From Gymnopus androsaceus JB14 (Eukaryota > Basidiomycota > Agaricomycetes > Agaricales > Omphalotaceae), in contig ML769454.1 in the NCBI GenBank assembly GCA_009733575.1, forward strand, positions 124,001 through 188,000: a stretch of DNA of 64,000 nt, in the 5' to 3' direction. The first letter of the stretch is position 1. Each line of letters begins with the position of its first letter. Below, in pieces: positions 21,689 through 32,156 of this stretch. Under the pieces are notes generated by a model. That model saw nothing but the letters and a program-made list of their open reading frames with translations, made no database searches and was not told the origin of the DNA. The translations under genes and the position numbers were made by a program.

Positions 21689-24075
21689 ATGTCGACACCC
21701 GGTACTAGTTTCGAACCCCAAAGCGGTCCAGATGGACCTTTAGTACCCAAAGAGGACAGTCATGCCGAATCTTGTAAATGCAACAACAAACGAAACTTGG
21801 TGGTCTGCATATCGATGGTACCTCGAATAAGTTTGGCACAAGGGTTCAGTCCTCGCTCGCTATTGAAGAGGATTAAGCCGACTGTGTCTCTAGAACACCA
21901 ACATTGTCGAGCTGTACAGCCGGCTCGTGAAAGACGATAATCAGCTAACATTCTATAACAGTGGCATTGGGACGTACGCCGAACCATCCTGGAAGTCGTT
22001 AAGCTATTGGAAACAGGTCATAGCCAATTATCTTGACCTTGCACTTGCTTTGTACGTGTATTTTGTGTTTTCTCTAACTGAACGCCAACCATTATCTTTT
22101 CACTGTAGGAGGTTCGAGACAATCCTGCTGGACGCCTATCGCTGGCTGTCTGAGATGTACCAACCCGGCGATCGTATTTTTCTTTTCGGTAATATATCTC
22201 ATATGCATGACCGTCGACCCCTTCATCAAGCTGAACACTATTCAGGTTTTTCTCGGGGAGCTTACCAGGTTCGCACCCTGGCGGGAATGATTGAGAAGGT
22301 AAAAGGTGACTACAATATGGTATTATGAGACTCACTCCGATTTTCAGGTCGGGTTAATTCACAAGGGGAACGCCGCCCAGATACCCTTGTGCGTAGTATC
22401 CACACCATTACTACTCTTCATATACACTGAAATATACATAGCGCCTACGAACTGTATGCTCGGTCCACAGACAGTCAGCCCAATACAGAGGTAGAACCGG
22501 AAGAAGATTCTCCAGAATACATGCCCTGGCGGTTCAAGACTACTTTTTCGAGGAAAGACATGAAGGTTCACTTCGTGGGTGCATGGTACGTTGTGAAGGT
22601 CTCAAAAAAAAACTTTTATCTAATGACAACGGTTCAACAGGGATACAGTATCATCAATAGGTTTCGTACGGCCAGCCAAAAACCTCCCTTTAACGACGTC
22701 TGGCATGAAGCACGTATGCTATTTCCGACATGCGCTTGTGCTCGATGAACGCCGTGTCAAATTCTTACCAGAATATGCATTTGGTGGAGCATCGCAGGAT
22801 CTATCAAAAAACGCAACAACCCAAACCAGAGGTTGCTTCAGATGTGTATGTTTCTGTATCAACGTTCTTGCATGTAGAGATAAAACTTATTCTGATTTAG
22901 CAGCAAGGAACCTATTGAATGCGGATGCAAGGATGAAGATTCATCCTTGCACTGCAAGACTCGCGCAGACAAAGGAAGTCTGGTTTCCCGGCACGCATTC
23001 AGACATGTGAGATTCCTCAACAGTGTTCCAGATTGCATTTCTAACTCCTTCATTTTAGTGGAGGAGGCAACGCAATGAATAAAGGTCTTAACTCATATGG
23101 ACCTGCCTTGCGATGGATGATACATGAGGCCATACTCGCTGGTCTTCATGTGGAGCCTTTTCAAGGCAAAAAGAAGGGCCATGCTGAGAATGAGAAAGCT
23201 AATGAGAAAGAAGGGGAAGAGGCTGGAGGAAATGAGCAAAGCCCTGGTGTCGGGAAGGCCAATGCTGCCAGGAATATCCATGAGTCATTAACAGGGGTTT
23301 GGTGGATATTCGAGGTTTTTCCTATCAGGCGATTATCATACAAGGATTCAAAAGACACAACTCATTGGTATGTTTATCTAAATGCACATTTTTCCGCTGC
23401 TGCTTGTGGTCCTCACTGCTCAATACAGGCCTCAAATGGGTGCTCCACGGCAAGTCGTAGAAGGCCAGTTGATACATGAATCAGTCTATTTGCCAGCAGA
23501 TACTGGCATCTCGTTTAAAGCCTGTTTACCTTCAGAGTGGGAAGTAAACCGTGACACACGAAGAGTAGATGTTCGCAAAATCGAGCAGGACTTGTATAAC
23601 AAAGTCCCGGAAAATTTGTTCCCACTTTTGGAGAGGCCCCAAATCAAGCCAGATGATTATGTCGCCCATCTGAACGCTCTGGTGGAAATATCCTGCGCGC
23701 GTAAGTGGTTTTTTGTCACGCTAATTTCAGTATCTTGAATTAATTCTACATTCAGCTGAGGGACGTATTTCTCTCGAAATTGAAAATTGTGCACAAGCTT
23801 GACACTCTATCTTGGAAGATTTTCGACCTGCTATACCTCCACTGGAAGTTCAAGAATGGGAGTTGAGAGTATTGTATCTCACTGCCAGCATCCTGATGAA
23901 AATCCCCCCTGAGCGTGGCATCTCAAAACGCGCTCCTCACAGGATGCCCTCTGCAATATCTGCATTACTCAGAAGTACTAAAGAATACCCGCTCTGTGCA
24001 AGAGAGTTTCTGCAGGCCTTTGGTACAGGTATAATCATTTCATGTTCTAACTGTTTACTCCCAATGTCTAACTTA

Positions 24076-24802
24076 CATCAGCAAAACCTGGGTGTTCTGT
24101 ACAGAGCTGTACAGCTCTGTACAGAACCCACAGCACTTATAGGACCCATAGCAAGGTACCCCTCTGTACAGAACTGTGGGATGCTATGGGTTGCTGTGGA
24201 TCGCTGTGGACTTCGCGGGAACGCCGCCATCAGGGTTCTATTCAATATTGATTCAATACCAAATATATTATCATTTTGAATTGATTCCCTGGCTGGCGAG
24301 AGCGAAATACTAGCGAAATATTTATAAAATCATTTTATTGGCAATTCCAAACACTACTCATACTACGACATACATACTTGACTCATCCAACAGGCCCACA
24401 ACTGGTGTAAAATTGTATACTAATTAACTGCAACCTCCTACCAGGCATCGAATCCTTCTTCAATGAGACTCAAAGATGTCATCAGATATACAATTAGAGC
24501 CTCCGAGTCAAAAATTCCAGAGAGCAGAACTTACAGTCTGAGTTAAGTTGAGCTTAGTGGGGGAAGGAAAAGACATCGAACTTGTCAAAACCATTGATTA
24601 AATAGCGTCCAAGGTCCCCGTTGCCGTATCCATCAGCTGGGAATGACAGGTGTCAGAATGCTCAAGCAACAGTCAACCTACAGCATCTTACAGGACCTCA
24701 TAGGACCTCATAGCATTCCACAGCACTGTACAGTGCTGTGGCTGCTATGGATTGCTATAAGCTGCTATAGGTGCTGTAGCGTTCACCCAGGTTCTGCTGA
24801 TG
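24076..24802. mobile_element. 727-bp MITE, PIF/Harbinger-like, TTA target duplication
   Basis: The ends are CATCAGCAAAACCTGGGTG (24076-24094) and its reverse complement with one mismatch (24784-24802). They are flanked by TTA on both sides (24073-24075 and 24803-24805). A three-base TWA-type duplication and inverted ends are the pattern of PIF/Harbinger elements. It has no coding capacity. It sits in the intron that separates the helical region from the WD40 region of paralogue A; B and C lack it. Confidence 0.8.
24094..24127. repeat. 34-bp perfect palindrome in the MITE
   Basis: The run begins GTTCTGTACAGAGCTG and reads the same on both strands. It overlaps the inner end of the left inverted repeat. 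Related CTGTACAG motifs recur inside the element near 24171 and 24728. Confidence 0.95.
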
Positions 24803-24989
24803 TTAGTACGATCACAGCTGAAGTCTTGTGCACCCGCTTTCCTTCCTCCCTTGGTGCCCTTAGTCTTGGGTTCTCTCCGGATGGCAAACAGATCGCAACA
24901 GGAATCAAAGATGGTCTCATTGTGTGGGATGCAAGAACAGGAACAGTGCTTTTTGAGACGTCTTTTGAGACATCTTTTCAACCTACACC

Positions 24990-25195
24990 TGGTTTATCCC
25001 TCCCCTACCTGGTTTCCTTCCTTCTCCACATTTTTTTCTTCCTCCTCCATCCGCTTTCCCTCCTCCTCCATCCACATTCCTTCCCTCCTCCATCCACATT
25101 CCGTCCTCCTCTACCTCCTTTACCTAGTTTTCCCCCTTCTCCACCTGGTTACTACCTTTTTCCGCCGCTGCCTGCCAGTGATTTCCTTTCAACTA
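24990..25195 (+). repeat. Pyrimidine-rich minisatellite inside the WD40 region
   Basis: About 200 bases, nearly all C and T on this strand, with repeats of TCCTCCATCCACATTCC and CCTACCTGGTT-like units. It separates the blade ending in VWDARTGTVLFETSF from the one starting SVAFSPDGSKV. The coding strand just before it also repeats TTTTGAGACrTC. Confidence 0.8.
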
Positions 25196-26514
25196 CTACC
25201 CCACATTCTTTATACAGCAGTGTTGCATTTTCTCCAGATGGTAGTAAAGTTGTCTTAGTCTACTTGTGGACTATGCACATGTGGGACATATCAGCACAAT
25301 AGGAGCTTCATGACTTCAAAGGGCATGTTGGACAATATTTTCACTGTGTTGCATTCTCTCCCAATGGCACATACATTGTCTCTGGCTCAGACATGATCTG
25401 CGTGTGGGATGCAGAAGCTGCCAGTGGGCAGATACTTCACATCCTTAAAGGACACAAAGGACCTATCCTTTCTGTTGCCTACTCTTCAGACAGCAAAATG
25501 ATTGCTTCCGGCTCGACCGACTACACAGTTCGTCTGTGGAATGCAGAAACAAACCAAGTGCTTCATGTCCTTGAAGGGCACACATCTTCGGTCTCCTCTG
25601 TCGCATTCTCTCCAACCGGCACACAAGTTGCCTCAGGCAACAAGGATGACGGAATTTGTATATGGGACACAAAAACGGGCAAGTTACTTCATGTCCTTGA
25701 AGGTAATCAACATTCCATAGTCTACGTTGTTGCGTACTCGCCGGATAGCAAAATGATCCTCTCAGGTTCACAATCCGCAACAATCCATGTATGGGGTGCG
25801 GATTCGGGGCAAAAACTTCTCTTCCTTCAGGGACATAGACATCCTGTTCTGTCTGCGGTATTCTCTCCAGATTCGAAGAGAGTTACATCAGTCTCGAACG
25901 ACGGCGAAGTTCGCACGTGGGATTTGACTGGCGAATGGAAAGAAGGAAAATTCCTTATTGAACCATTAACAGATTAAGCCATTTAAGTCCCGGATTACAG
26001 TACTATTTAGTAGTGCACTTCATAAGTACATATCTGTTTTCAATGGTACAGTGGCAAAATACTTAATTCTCACGCGATCGACCTAGTCTCCGGGTAGGCA
26101 GACCAAAATACAAATGACAATCCGTATGGATGTATTCATACACACACATTCGTATGTATCATCGGTGTATAACGAGACGGTTAGTAGGGTTAAGTACAAT
26201 CGAAAGGTCGGACGCAAGAAGTTGGCGCCCGTAGACTAAGCATGCATGGTTCTAACCCCATTTGGCATTATGTTCTCCCGTTATAATTATCAGTTCTCTT
26301 CAGCTGCTCCTCACTTCAGGCTTCTGTACCAGTGTACACTCTTCACGGTCTTCTTGGGTACCTGGCGAGTAGACCCCCTGGATTATTGGAAGCGGACTCT
26401 CAACCTCCTATTACGAAAATCCCTAAAAATACTTCCTGAACGTTTTCCGCTCCACTTTCGTCCCAGCATCATCTAGAACAACAACTTGCCAACAACTTGC
26501 CAATAGCTAGCACG

Positions 26515-27365
26515 ATGAAGGCGCATCACAAGCCATTGAAGGCTTATCCAAAAATTTCGATAATTTGTGTCATTTTACTGCTAGCTGCCTTTGTTCTACT
26601 CTTGCTCGTCGGACTCTCTCTTCCAATCATCCATCCTGTTTACATCATTCAGGTTTTTGCGCCGAGTACCAATCAGCCTGCTACTTCGTCGGCTAGTGAA
26701 TTGAGGTTTGGGGTCTGGGGTGTATGTGCTTATAGGTTCGTTTCAATCTTGCTATACTCGTTCCATTCTGACATTCAAATTCATAGTCAATTGAACCCCC
26801 CTTCTGTACTTCATGACGATGGTCTATGTTATGGACCCAAGCTCGGTTACGCAAATGTCATCCCCACCTCGCTCCTTTCAGAAATCGGGCTGACTCAAAC
26901 CGAGGTCGATGGTGTGCTTGAGGGACTTTTGGGTGTCCTCATCCTGCATATAATCGCCGCTGGGTTCTCTTTCGTATCGCTCTTCACGTCCCTCTTCCTT
27001 GCCTCGCATGGCATGACGATCTTTTCGCTCGTATTGACTATCATCACTGCTCTCCTGAGCACGATTGTGTTCGTCGTCGACGCAGTGATCGTCGGGGTGG
27101 CCAAATCGCATATTCCTACACTGACGGGCAATGGCCTCGCCGTTAATGTAGGGAATGCTGTATGGCTGGTATTGGGGGCCTTGATAGCGTCTTGGCTGGG
27201 CATAATATTCCTTTCCGCTAGGGCATGTTACTGCTGTGGGGTTCGCAGGCAAGTTTGCAAGTTTATAGTACTGTCTCTTCGCTTGCTGACGTTTTCTACA
27301 GAAAGCGCTATATTGATGATGGTGATGAATATTCTAACGACAACTCTGATTCAAACAACGATTAA
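26515..27365 (+). CDS. SUR7/PalI-type four-helix membrane protein
   Basis: Members act at the plasma membrane in pH signalling (PalI/Rim9) or eisosomes (Sur7). Exon 1 (26515-26735) has a first helix (IICVILLLAAFVLLLLVGL) and the family motif RFGVWGVCAY. Exon 2 (26787-27248) has CYGPKLGY, three more helices (GVLILHIIAAGFSFVSLF, MTIFSLVLTIITALL, VWLVLGALIASWLGIIF) and ends in CCGVRR. Exon 3 (27302-27365) adds an acidic tail (RYIDDGDEYSNDNSDSNND). Intron 2 (27249-27301) has a GC donor (CAG|GCAAGT) and an AG acceptor, a rare but known class. The start at 26515 is the first ATG in frame. PalI versus Sur7 cannot be decided here. Confidence 0.85.
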
Positions 27366-27532
27366 GTTTTCTCTGGAAGTTATACGGGTTTTGCATCTTC
27401 TGTCCTGCACGAGCTTAATGAAACGGACCTTCTATATACACATACATACAGTACCTATAAGGATAGAACTACATTAAAAAATGCCGTCTACACCGGCGAT
27501 ATATTCTTGTTACCGATCTGCCAAGGCATGAG

Positions 27533-29344
27533 ATGTCTCTTCGTCTTAAACTCTTTTTCGCTTTGAGCTGGCTATCTCTTGTGCTCGCAGACGCAAGTAA
27601 TAACACTACAACAGGGTAATGTACTCTTTTATTTGAAGAAAAGCTCATTAGATTAAAAGATCTACAGACAGACCACTGATCCTTACCTCGTATACAAGCC
27701 CGAATTCGCTCGTTCTCTTCCTGTTCAGACACTAGTCACAGGAGTCGTCTTCACACTTGTCGCTGTTCTATTTGTTCACATTGTTTTCACTGGACAATAT
27801 CATTGGCCGCTCGCCCCAGTGAACTATGCTCTCCAGCTCTCCGGCGTCATCACACTTCTCGTCTGCCTCATTGCCACCTATTCGTGTTATCTGTGCTGCA
27901 GCGATAGAAGAAAGCCAGCATTGGCCGTACATGCTCAGCTATATTGCGGTCAATGTTCCTCCGCTGGACGTCTTCAACGTTCCAAGACCGAAAGATCCGC
28001 CCAACGATGCGCCGTATGACAATACCTGGACGACGGCGGAGAGAGGAACTTGGCTGCTAATGAACGCAACTGTGTCTTCCTTGGTACAGGTATGACCTGC
28101 TCAGCTCATTCGTCTACATTTACCAATTAGATTTCCATCTAGATAACTCATATCCAATTCTTGACATTGTTGTACCCTTCAAAACTCGAAGGCCGCCTTA
28201 TCTTCTCTCTACTCGGTGCGTACATTTACGCTAATTTCCTCTCCTACTTAAATTTTCTTCAGGACCTCTTTCCATCACATCAGCCATCATGCAGCTCATT
28301 CCCATTCAAGGAAACACTCCTTTGGTCGGCATTGCCAATGATATTCGCAACGTCTGTAACGCTACACTCTCCTTCCTTTTTACCGTCTCCCTCTTCATCT
28401 GGGGCCTGTTCGTCAATCGACCTCAAGCATGGCGCACAGATGGAGGTACAGCTGTATTCGGTGCTAGTGCCCTCTGCCTGGCTATAGTGAGCACCGCACT
28501 CACCATTCTATACGTTCCTAAAAACGAAGAATATGTCTGGCTCCCCGGTCTCATCTGGGCCGTCATCCTATGGCAAAGCTTCTTGGGTTGGTGGTGGTGG
28601 GTTGGTGCCGGAAATGGTGAAACGGCAGATCTCGAACAGCTTAAGAAAAGAAGTGAAAAGATGGCGAGGAAGAAGCTGAGAGTGGAAAAGAAGGAAAAGT
28701 CAAGGAGGCGTCGTCAAGGAGTAGATGCCGGCTCCGAGCAGGATGTAGTGAGCAGTAGGAGCTCGCTCAGCGATGGATCCTCAACGCATCGACAGGTTGA
28801 GTCTACAGGATCTACATCTTCCCGTAGCCGGCCTCGTCGAGTTGGCTCTTCGAATTCTTTATCTTCAGCCGACACAACAATTCCTCGTTTCCTGCCCAGA
28901 ATCGTTCGAGTTTGGTACGGTAACGTCCGCCAAGCACATGTCACCGCTGTGCGGCGTCAGAATGTCGAACGAGCTGAACGGATTCGCGAAATTGAGCGGG
29001 GCCGCAGTGCGGATATAAACAGGACGAACCCTGAGCGCCGGTTCAGTGGATGGGGTCTGGGGAGCTTCGGGTGGAGAGTAAGTAGAGGTGATCTCGAGTA
29101 CGAGATGGAGAATAATCCGCGACGACGATGGAAGGGCGATGGGGTTCATGAAAGCGGCACCGACGACGAACAAGGTGCTGGTTTACCTCGTCAGATGCCT
29201 AATGTAGGAAGAGGGAAATTGGACAATGACCGGCTTCCACAATCAATCAGGCATCGAGCCGCCTCCGATGCTGGAACAAGATCTATATGGTGGTGGGGAC
29301 CGTTGAACCGATGGAGGTTACAAGATTCTACTGCTTATCACTAA
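27533..29344 (+). CDS. Large multi-helix membrane protein with basic Ser-rich tail
   Basis: No named family is recognised. The start at 27533 gives a signal peptide (MSLRLKLFFALSWLSLVLA), then a GT-AG intron near 27619. The next exon reads YLVYKPEFARSLPVQTLVTG with helices VVFTLVAVLFVHIVF and LSGVITLLVCLIAT. The frame then shifts by one base near 27880 before WPYMLSYIAVNVPPLDVFN, most simply an extra T. Further helices lie at about 28345-28420, 28470-28520 and 28550-28610 (LPGLIWAVILWQSFLGWWWW). The last 230 residues are basic and serine-rich, with KKLRVEKKEKSRRRR and many Arg-Ser pairs, probably cytosolic. A conserved fungal membrane protein of unknown role is likely. Confidence 0.65.
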
Positions 29345-29455
29345 ATTTATCTTTACGCAAAGTTCATATCTCATATTTCTTGGTCATTTGCGATTGTACA
29401 CTTATGGTGTTGTAAAGTTACTAGATACTGTACGCTGTAGTATGCATATTATTGT

Positions 29456-30981
29456 CTACAAATTGCCTTTCGGTGGAGCTGTCAAACTGAACGAGGGAAA
29501 CTTGACCACTCCCTCGGCCCAATCCTTGATCAATACGCCAGCAACTGCAGTAGTTGGAGGGACTCTGAATGGTGGTTCATTCGGGTCATTATTCAACTGA
29601 GATGAAGCTTCTGCGAGCTTGGCCAAATCCAAATACGACCCAGTTGCATGATGCAACACGGTCAAGACTTCCTCTCGAGTAAACCAGCGGGCATCTGGAG
29701 GAAACGATAAGTATTGCGAATTGGCTGAGAGCTTCCATACATACCTGCGAGCTCGTTGTCCAAGTCAACACGCACAGGTTGGGTAGAGTCCGCTCGTGCG
29801 TAAAATCCACACATCAAGGAAGCGGGGAATGGCTTATTGGATACATTCAGCCTATGCTTCATTCTGAATGAAGAAACAACCTACCCAAGGCTGTCCAGAG
29901 TGGTATTGAACATCCCAAGTCTTGACGCCAGCCTCCTCCCACATTTCCCGCTTGACCGCGTCCTCGAAGGTCTCTCCGGGTTCAATGAATCCAGCAAGAG
30001 CAGAGTAAAACTTTCCTTTAAATCGGTTCTGCAAATCGATCAGATACATTCGATGTATCAAGATGACGAAACCTACGTTTTGCCCTAAAAGGACCTTTTC
30101 ACCGGTTTCGTCGATTGCGCACATAATTACGACTGGGTCCGATCGCGGGTGGGTGTAGTTATGTAGTCCTTTTCTGATGATATGGTATGAATGGATGATA
30201 CCAGTGTGTTCAAATACAACTTACCCAGAGGGACAAGGCTTACGACCAGTGTTATCCGCCCAGGGCATGAGTGTTGAGCAGCCCATTTTCCAGCCTCCCC
30301 ACAAAGAGTGCTGACGAGATCCACAGCCTGCGCAGAACTTGATAATTGTATGAGATATAGATACTGTGATGAATAGAAGACACAAATACACCTTATTCCT
30401 CGAATTCCAATCGCACATACCTCGAGCTTCCGCGAAGATAGCACCGTTGAACAGATCGACGTTCGTCATGACTGATCGAGCATCTAACCAAGTCAATGTT
30501 TCTCCAGCTTTGCAGTCTCTGTTTGGTTCAACGCCGCGTCTACTTCCGACTCTTCCATTTCCAGGTCGGAAACATCCAAAGCAAAGTAGGGAGTTCCTTC
30601 TAGTTTCGCAACGGCCTTTTCTGCGTCTACGAAATCGCTACTGGGCAGAGCTCCGCTACCGGATGAAGAAGATTCGTGCAGTCCCAGAAATACGATTGGA
30701 GCACCACGATGGCGGACACTTTCAGTAGCCGAAATCTTTTCTTCCGAAGACAAGAGACCCGTTTCTTTTGCCTGGCCAAAGTACGGTCCCTGTCCAATGA
30801 ATGGAGCGACTTCCTGAGTGGAAAGGTATGCCAGGCTGGATTTGGAATCGGACTTGGTGCTAAGTGGATTCCCAGTGCGGAATAACAGCCATTTCGATTT
30901 GGGAGAGGCTACGATAGAGTTGAGAAAGGAGTGGGAGTTACGGAGCCAGGAGAGGCGATTGAGAGGTGATCCCGAAAACAT
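29456..30981 (-). CDS. NPY1: NADH pyrophosphatase (Nudix), NPY1/NUDT12-like
   Basis: The enzyme splits NADH and related dinucleotides, often in peroxisomes. The N-terminal domain (MFSGSPLNRLSWLRNSH, start at 30981) is typical. A zinc ribbon follows (FCAGCG, GCSTL, PCPSG; four Cys). The Nudix box is complete: GFIEPGETFEDAV then REMWEEAGV. The family signature QPWPFP is rebuilt across an intron (GQPW then PFPASLMCGFYA). The C-terminus is PPTTAVAGVLIKDWA. About six exons. Near 30510 the frame is lost in a run of A: one more A would join TAKLEK to TLTWLDARSVM, so a sequencing error is likely. The C-terminus (GNL) is not a clear peroxisomal signal. Confidence 0.9.
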
Positions 30982-32156
30982 GATAGTCCGTCTGGGAGAT
31001 AACATCAGCAATGCTCAACGAAACATGAGTTCTAATGCGTACTGTTCTGTCATCTTTGCTAGAGTGTTGGCAATAACTGAACGGATTGAGGGTAGAATGG
31101 TGTTGAAGATGGATGTTTGGATGAAAGGTTGGATTGTTTTAATATGGATTTGTAACCCCGGCCAGGTAAGGACTCGGTAATCGATTGGTAAGGACAATCG
31201 GGCATCCTCGGCCCGTAGCCTCCCATGAATAATACACACACCGTACACTGCTACCCATCAACTGTGTACTCCATACACTGACAAACACTGGCAGTGGCAG
31301 ACACGGGCAGACACAGAAGTATTGAAGATCCGTACGGATATCCGTCGGAATCGACCAGATATGTGCTCAAGGACGAAACACTTGGCCAGTTAATGTCGCA
31401 TTGTATTATCGGCGTAGGACCATTCCGGATCGAAGATTTCTAAACGAACGCTCGAGTAAATTCGATCTAGCTTCAAGGGAGACTGTGGATTCTAGAGAAC
31501 GCACCAGCTGAGAGTCTAGTTATTCACGCTTCTAGCAAATAGAAGATCCACAGAGGGCACCAAAAATTCGGTGCCCATTGCGTCGATGCAATAAGTGCAT
31601 CAGAACTCAAAAGGAAAGTGGCATAATAGTTGAAAAATGGAAAGGGAAAAGCCGGATCGTTCGAAGTCTGTCAAAGCGTAAATATTATGCACGTGGCCCG
31701 ATCAACGTTTCTTTCGGAATCACATCTTCTCACAGCTTCCTAGTCTCTCCGTTAGGCCCTCGGGATCTCCGCCAAGACTTTGTTCGACCAAGTGGCCCAA
31801 AGTACGCTATGATATCGGGCTACAGTGTAATCTTCGTACAGGGACGGTCGCGTACGCCAAAACAGAAATCGCAAAACTTGAACAAAAAAAATCAAAACTG
31901 TCCTACTCTTAAAATTTACGAAGTTGTACGTATTCGCAGTATACGTAGCTACTACGCTAGCGCTAGAAAGAACTAGACACTCTGTCTTCGAGTTCTTCGG
32001 CCTCAAGTTCGACGCCAGCTTCAAAGTACGTTATGAACAGGAGCTGAGATTTAGGCCCAAAGTACGCTATACTTGGATAGCCTTACTCGGTTCAAGAGAA
32101 TTAAAGCTTACTGAACTCTACGTACTCGGTTCCTTCCTTATCTCCATACCTTCACC
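30982..32156. other. Intergenic; promoter region of the sugar transporter
   Basis: No gene recognised. The 14-base motif GGCCCAAAGTACGC occurs at about 31793 and, as AGGCCCAAAGTACGC, at about 32054, both upstream of the transporter; it could be a regulatory site or leftover repeat. GGCAG-ACAC repeats occur near 31288-31315. Confidence 0.45.

Larger units (their letters stand above)
21689..25977 (+). pseudogene. DUF2235-WD40 paralogue A, decayed
   Basis: Same architecture as paralogues B and C: a Tle1/DUF2235 alpha/beta-hydrolase, a helical middle, and WD40 repeats. Hydrolase motifs are present: FSRGAYQ (nucleophile Ser, about 22247), DTVSSIGF after a splice (Asp, about 22645), and FPGTHSD joined to GGGN (His, about 22998). 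WD repeats run from about 24855 to 25970 (for example LRLWNAETNQVLHVLEGH-type blades at 25440-25900). Damage: two extra bases in the CIDGT motif near 21810, a 727-bp MITE in an intron, a pyrimidine-rich insertion inside the WD40 region, and an in-frame TAG at 25300-25302 where B and C read Gln-Glu-Leu. The helical part is also shortened. Probably not functional. Confidence 0.8.
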
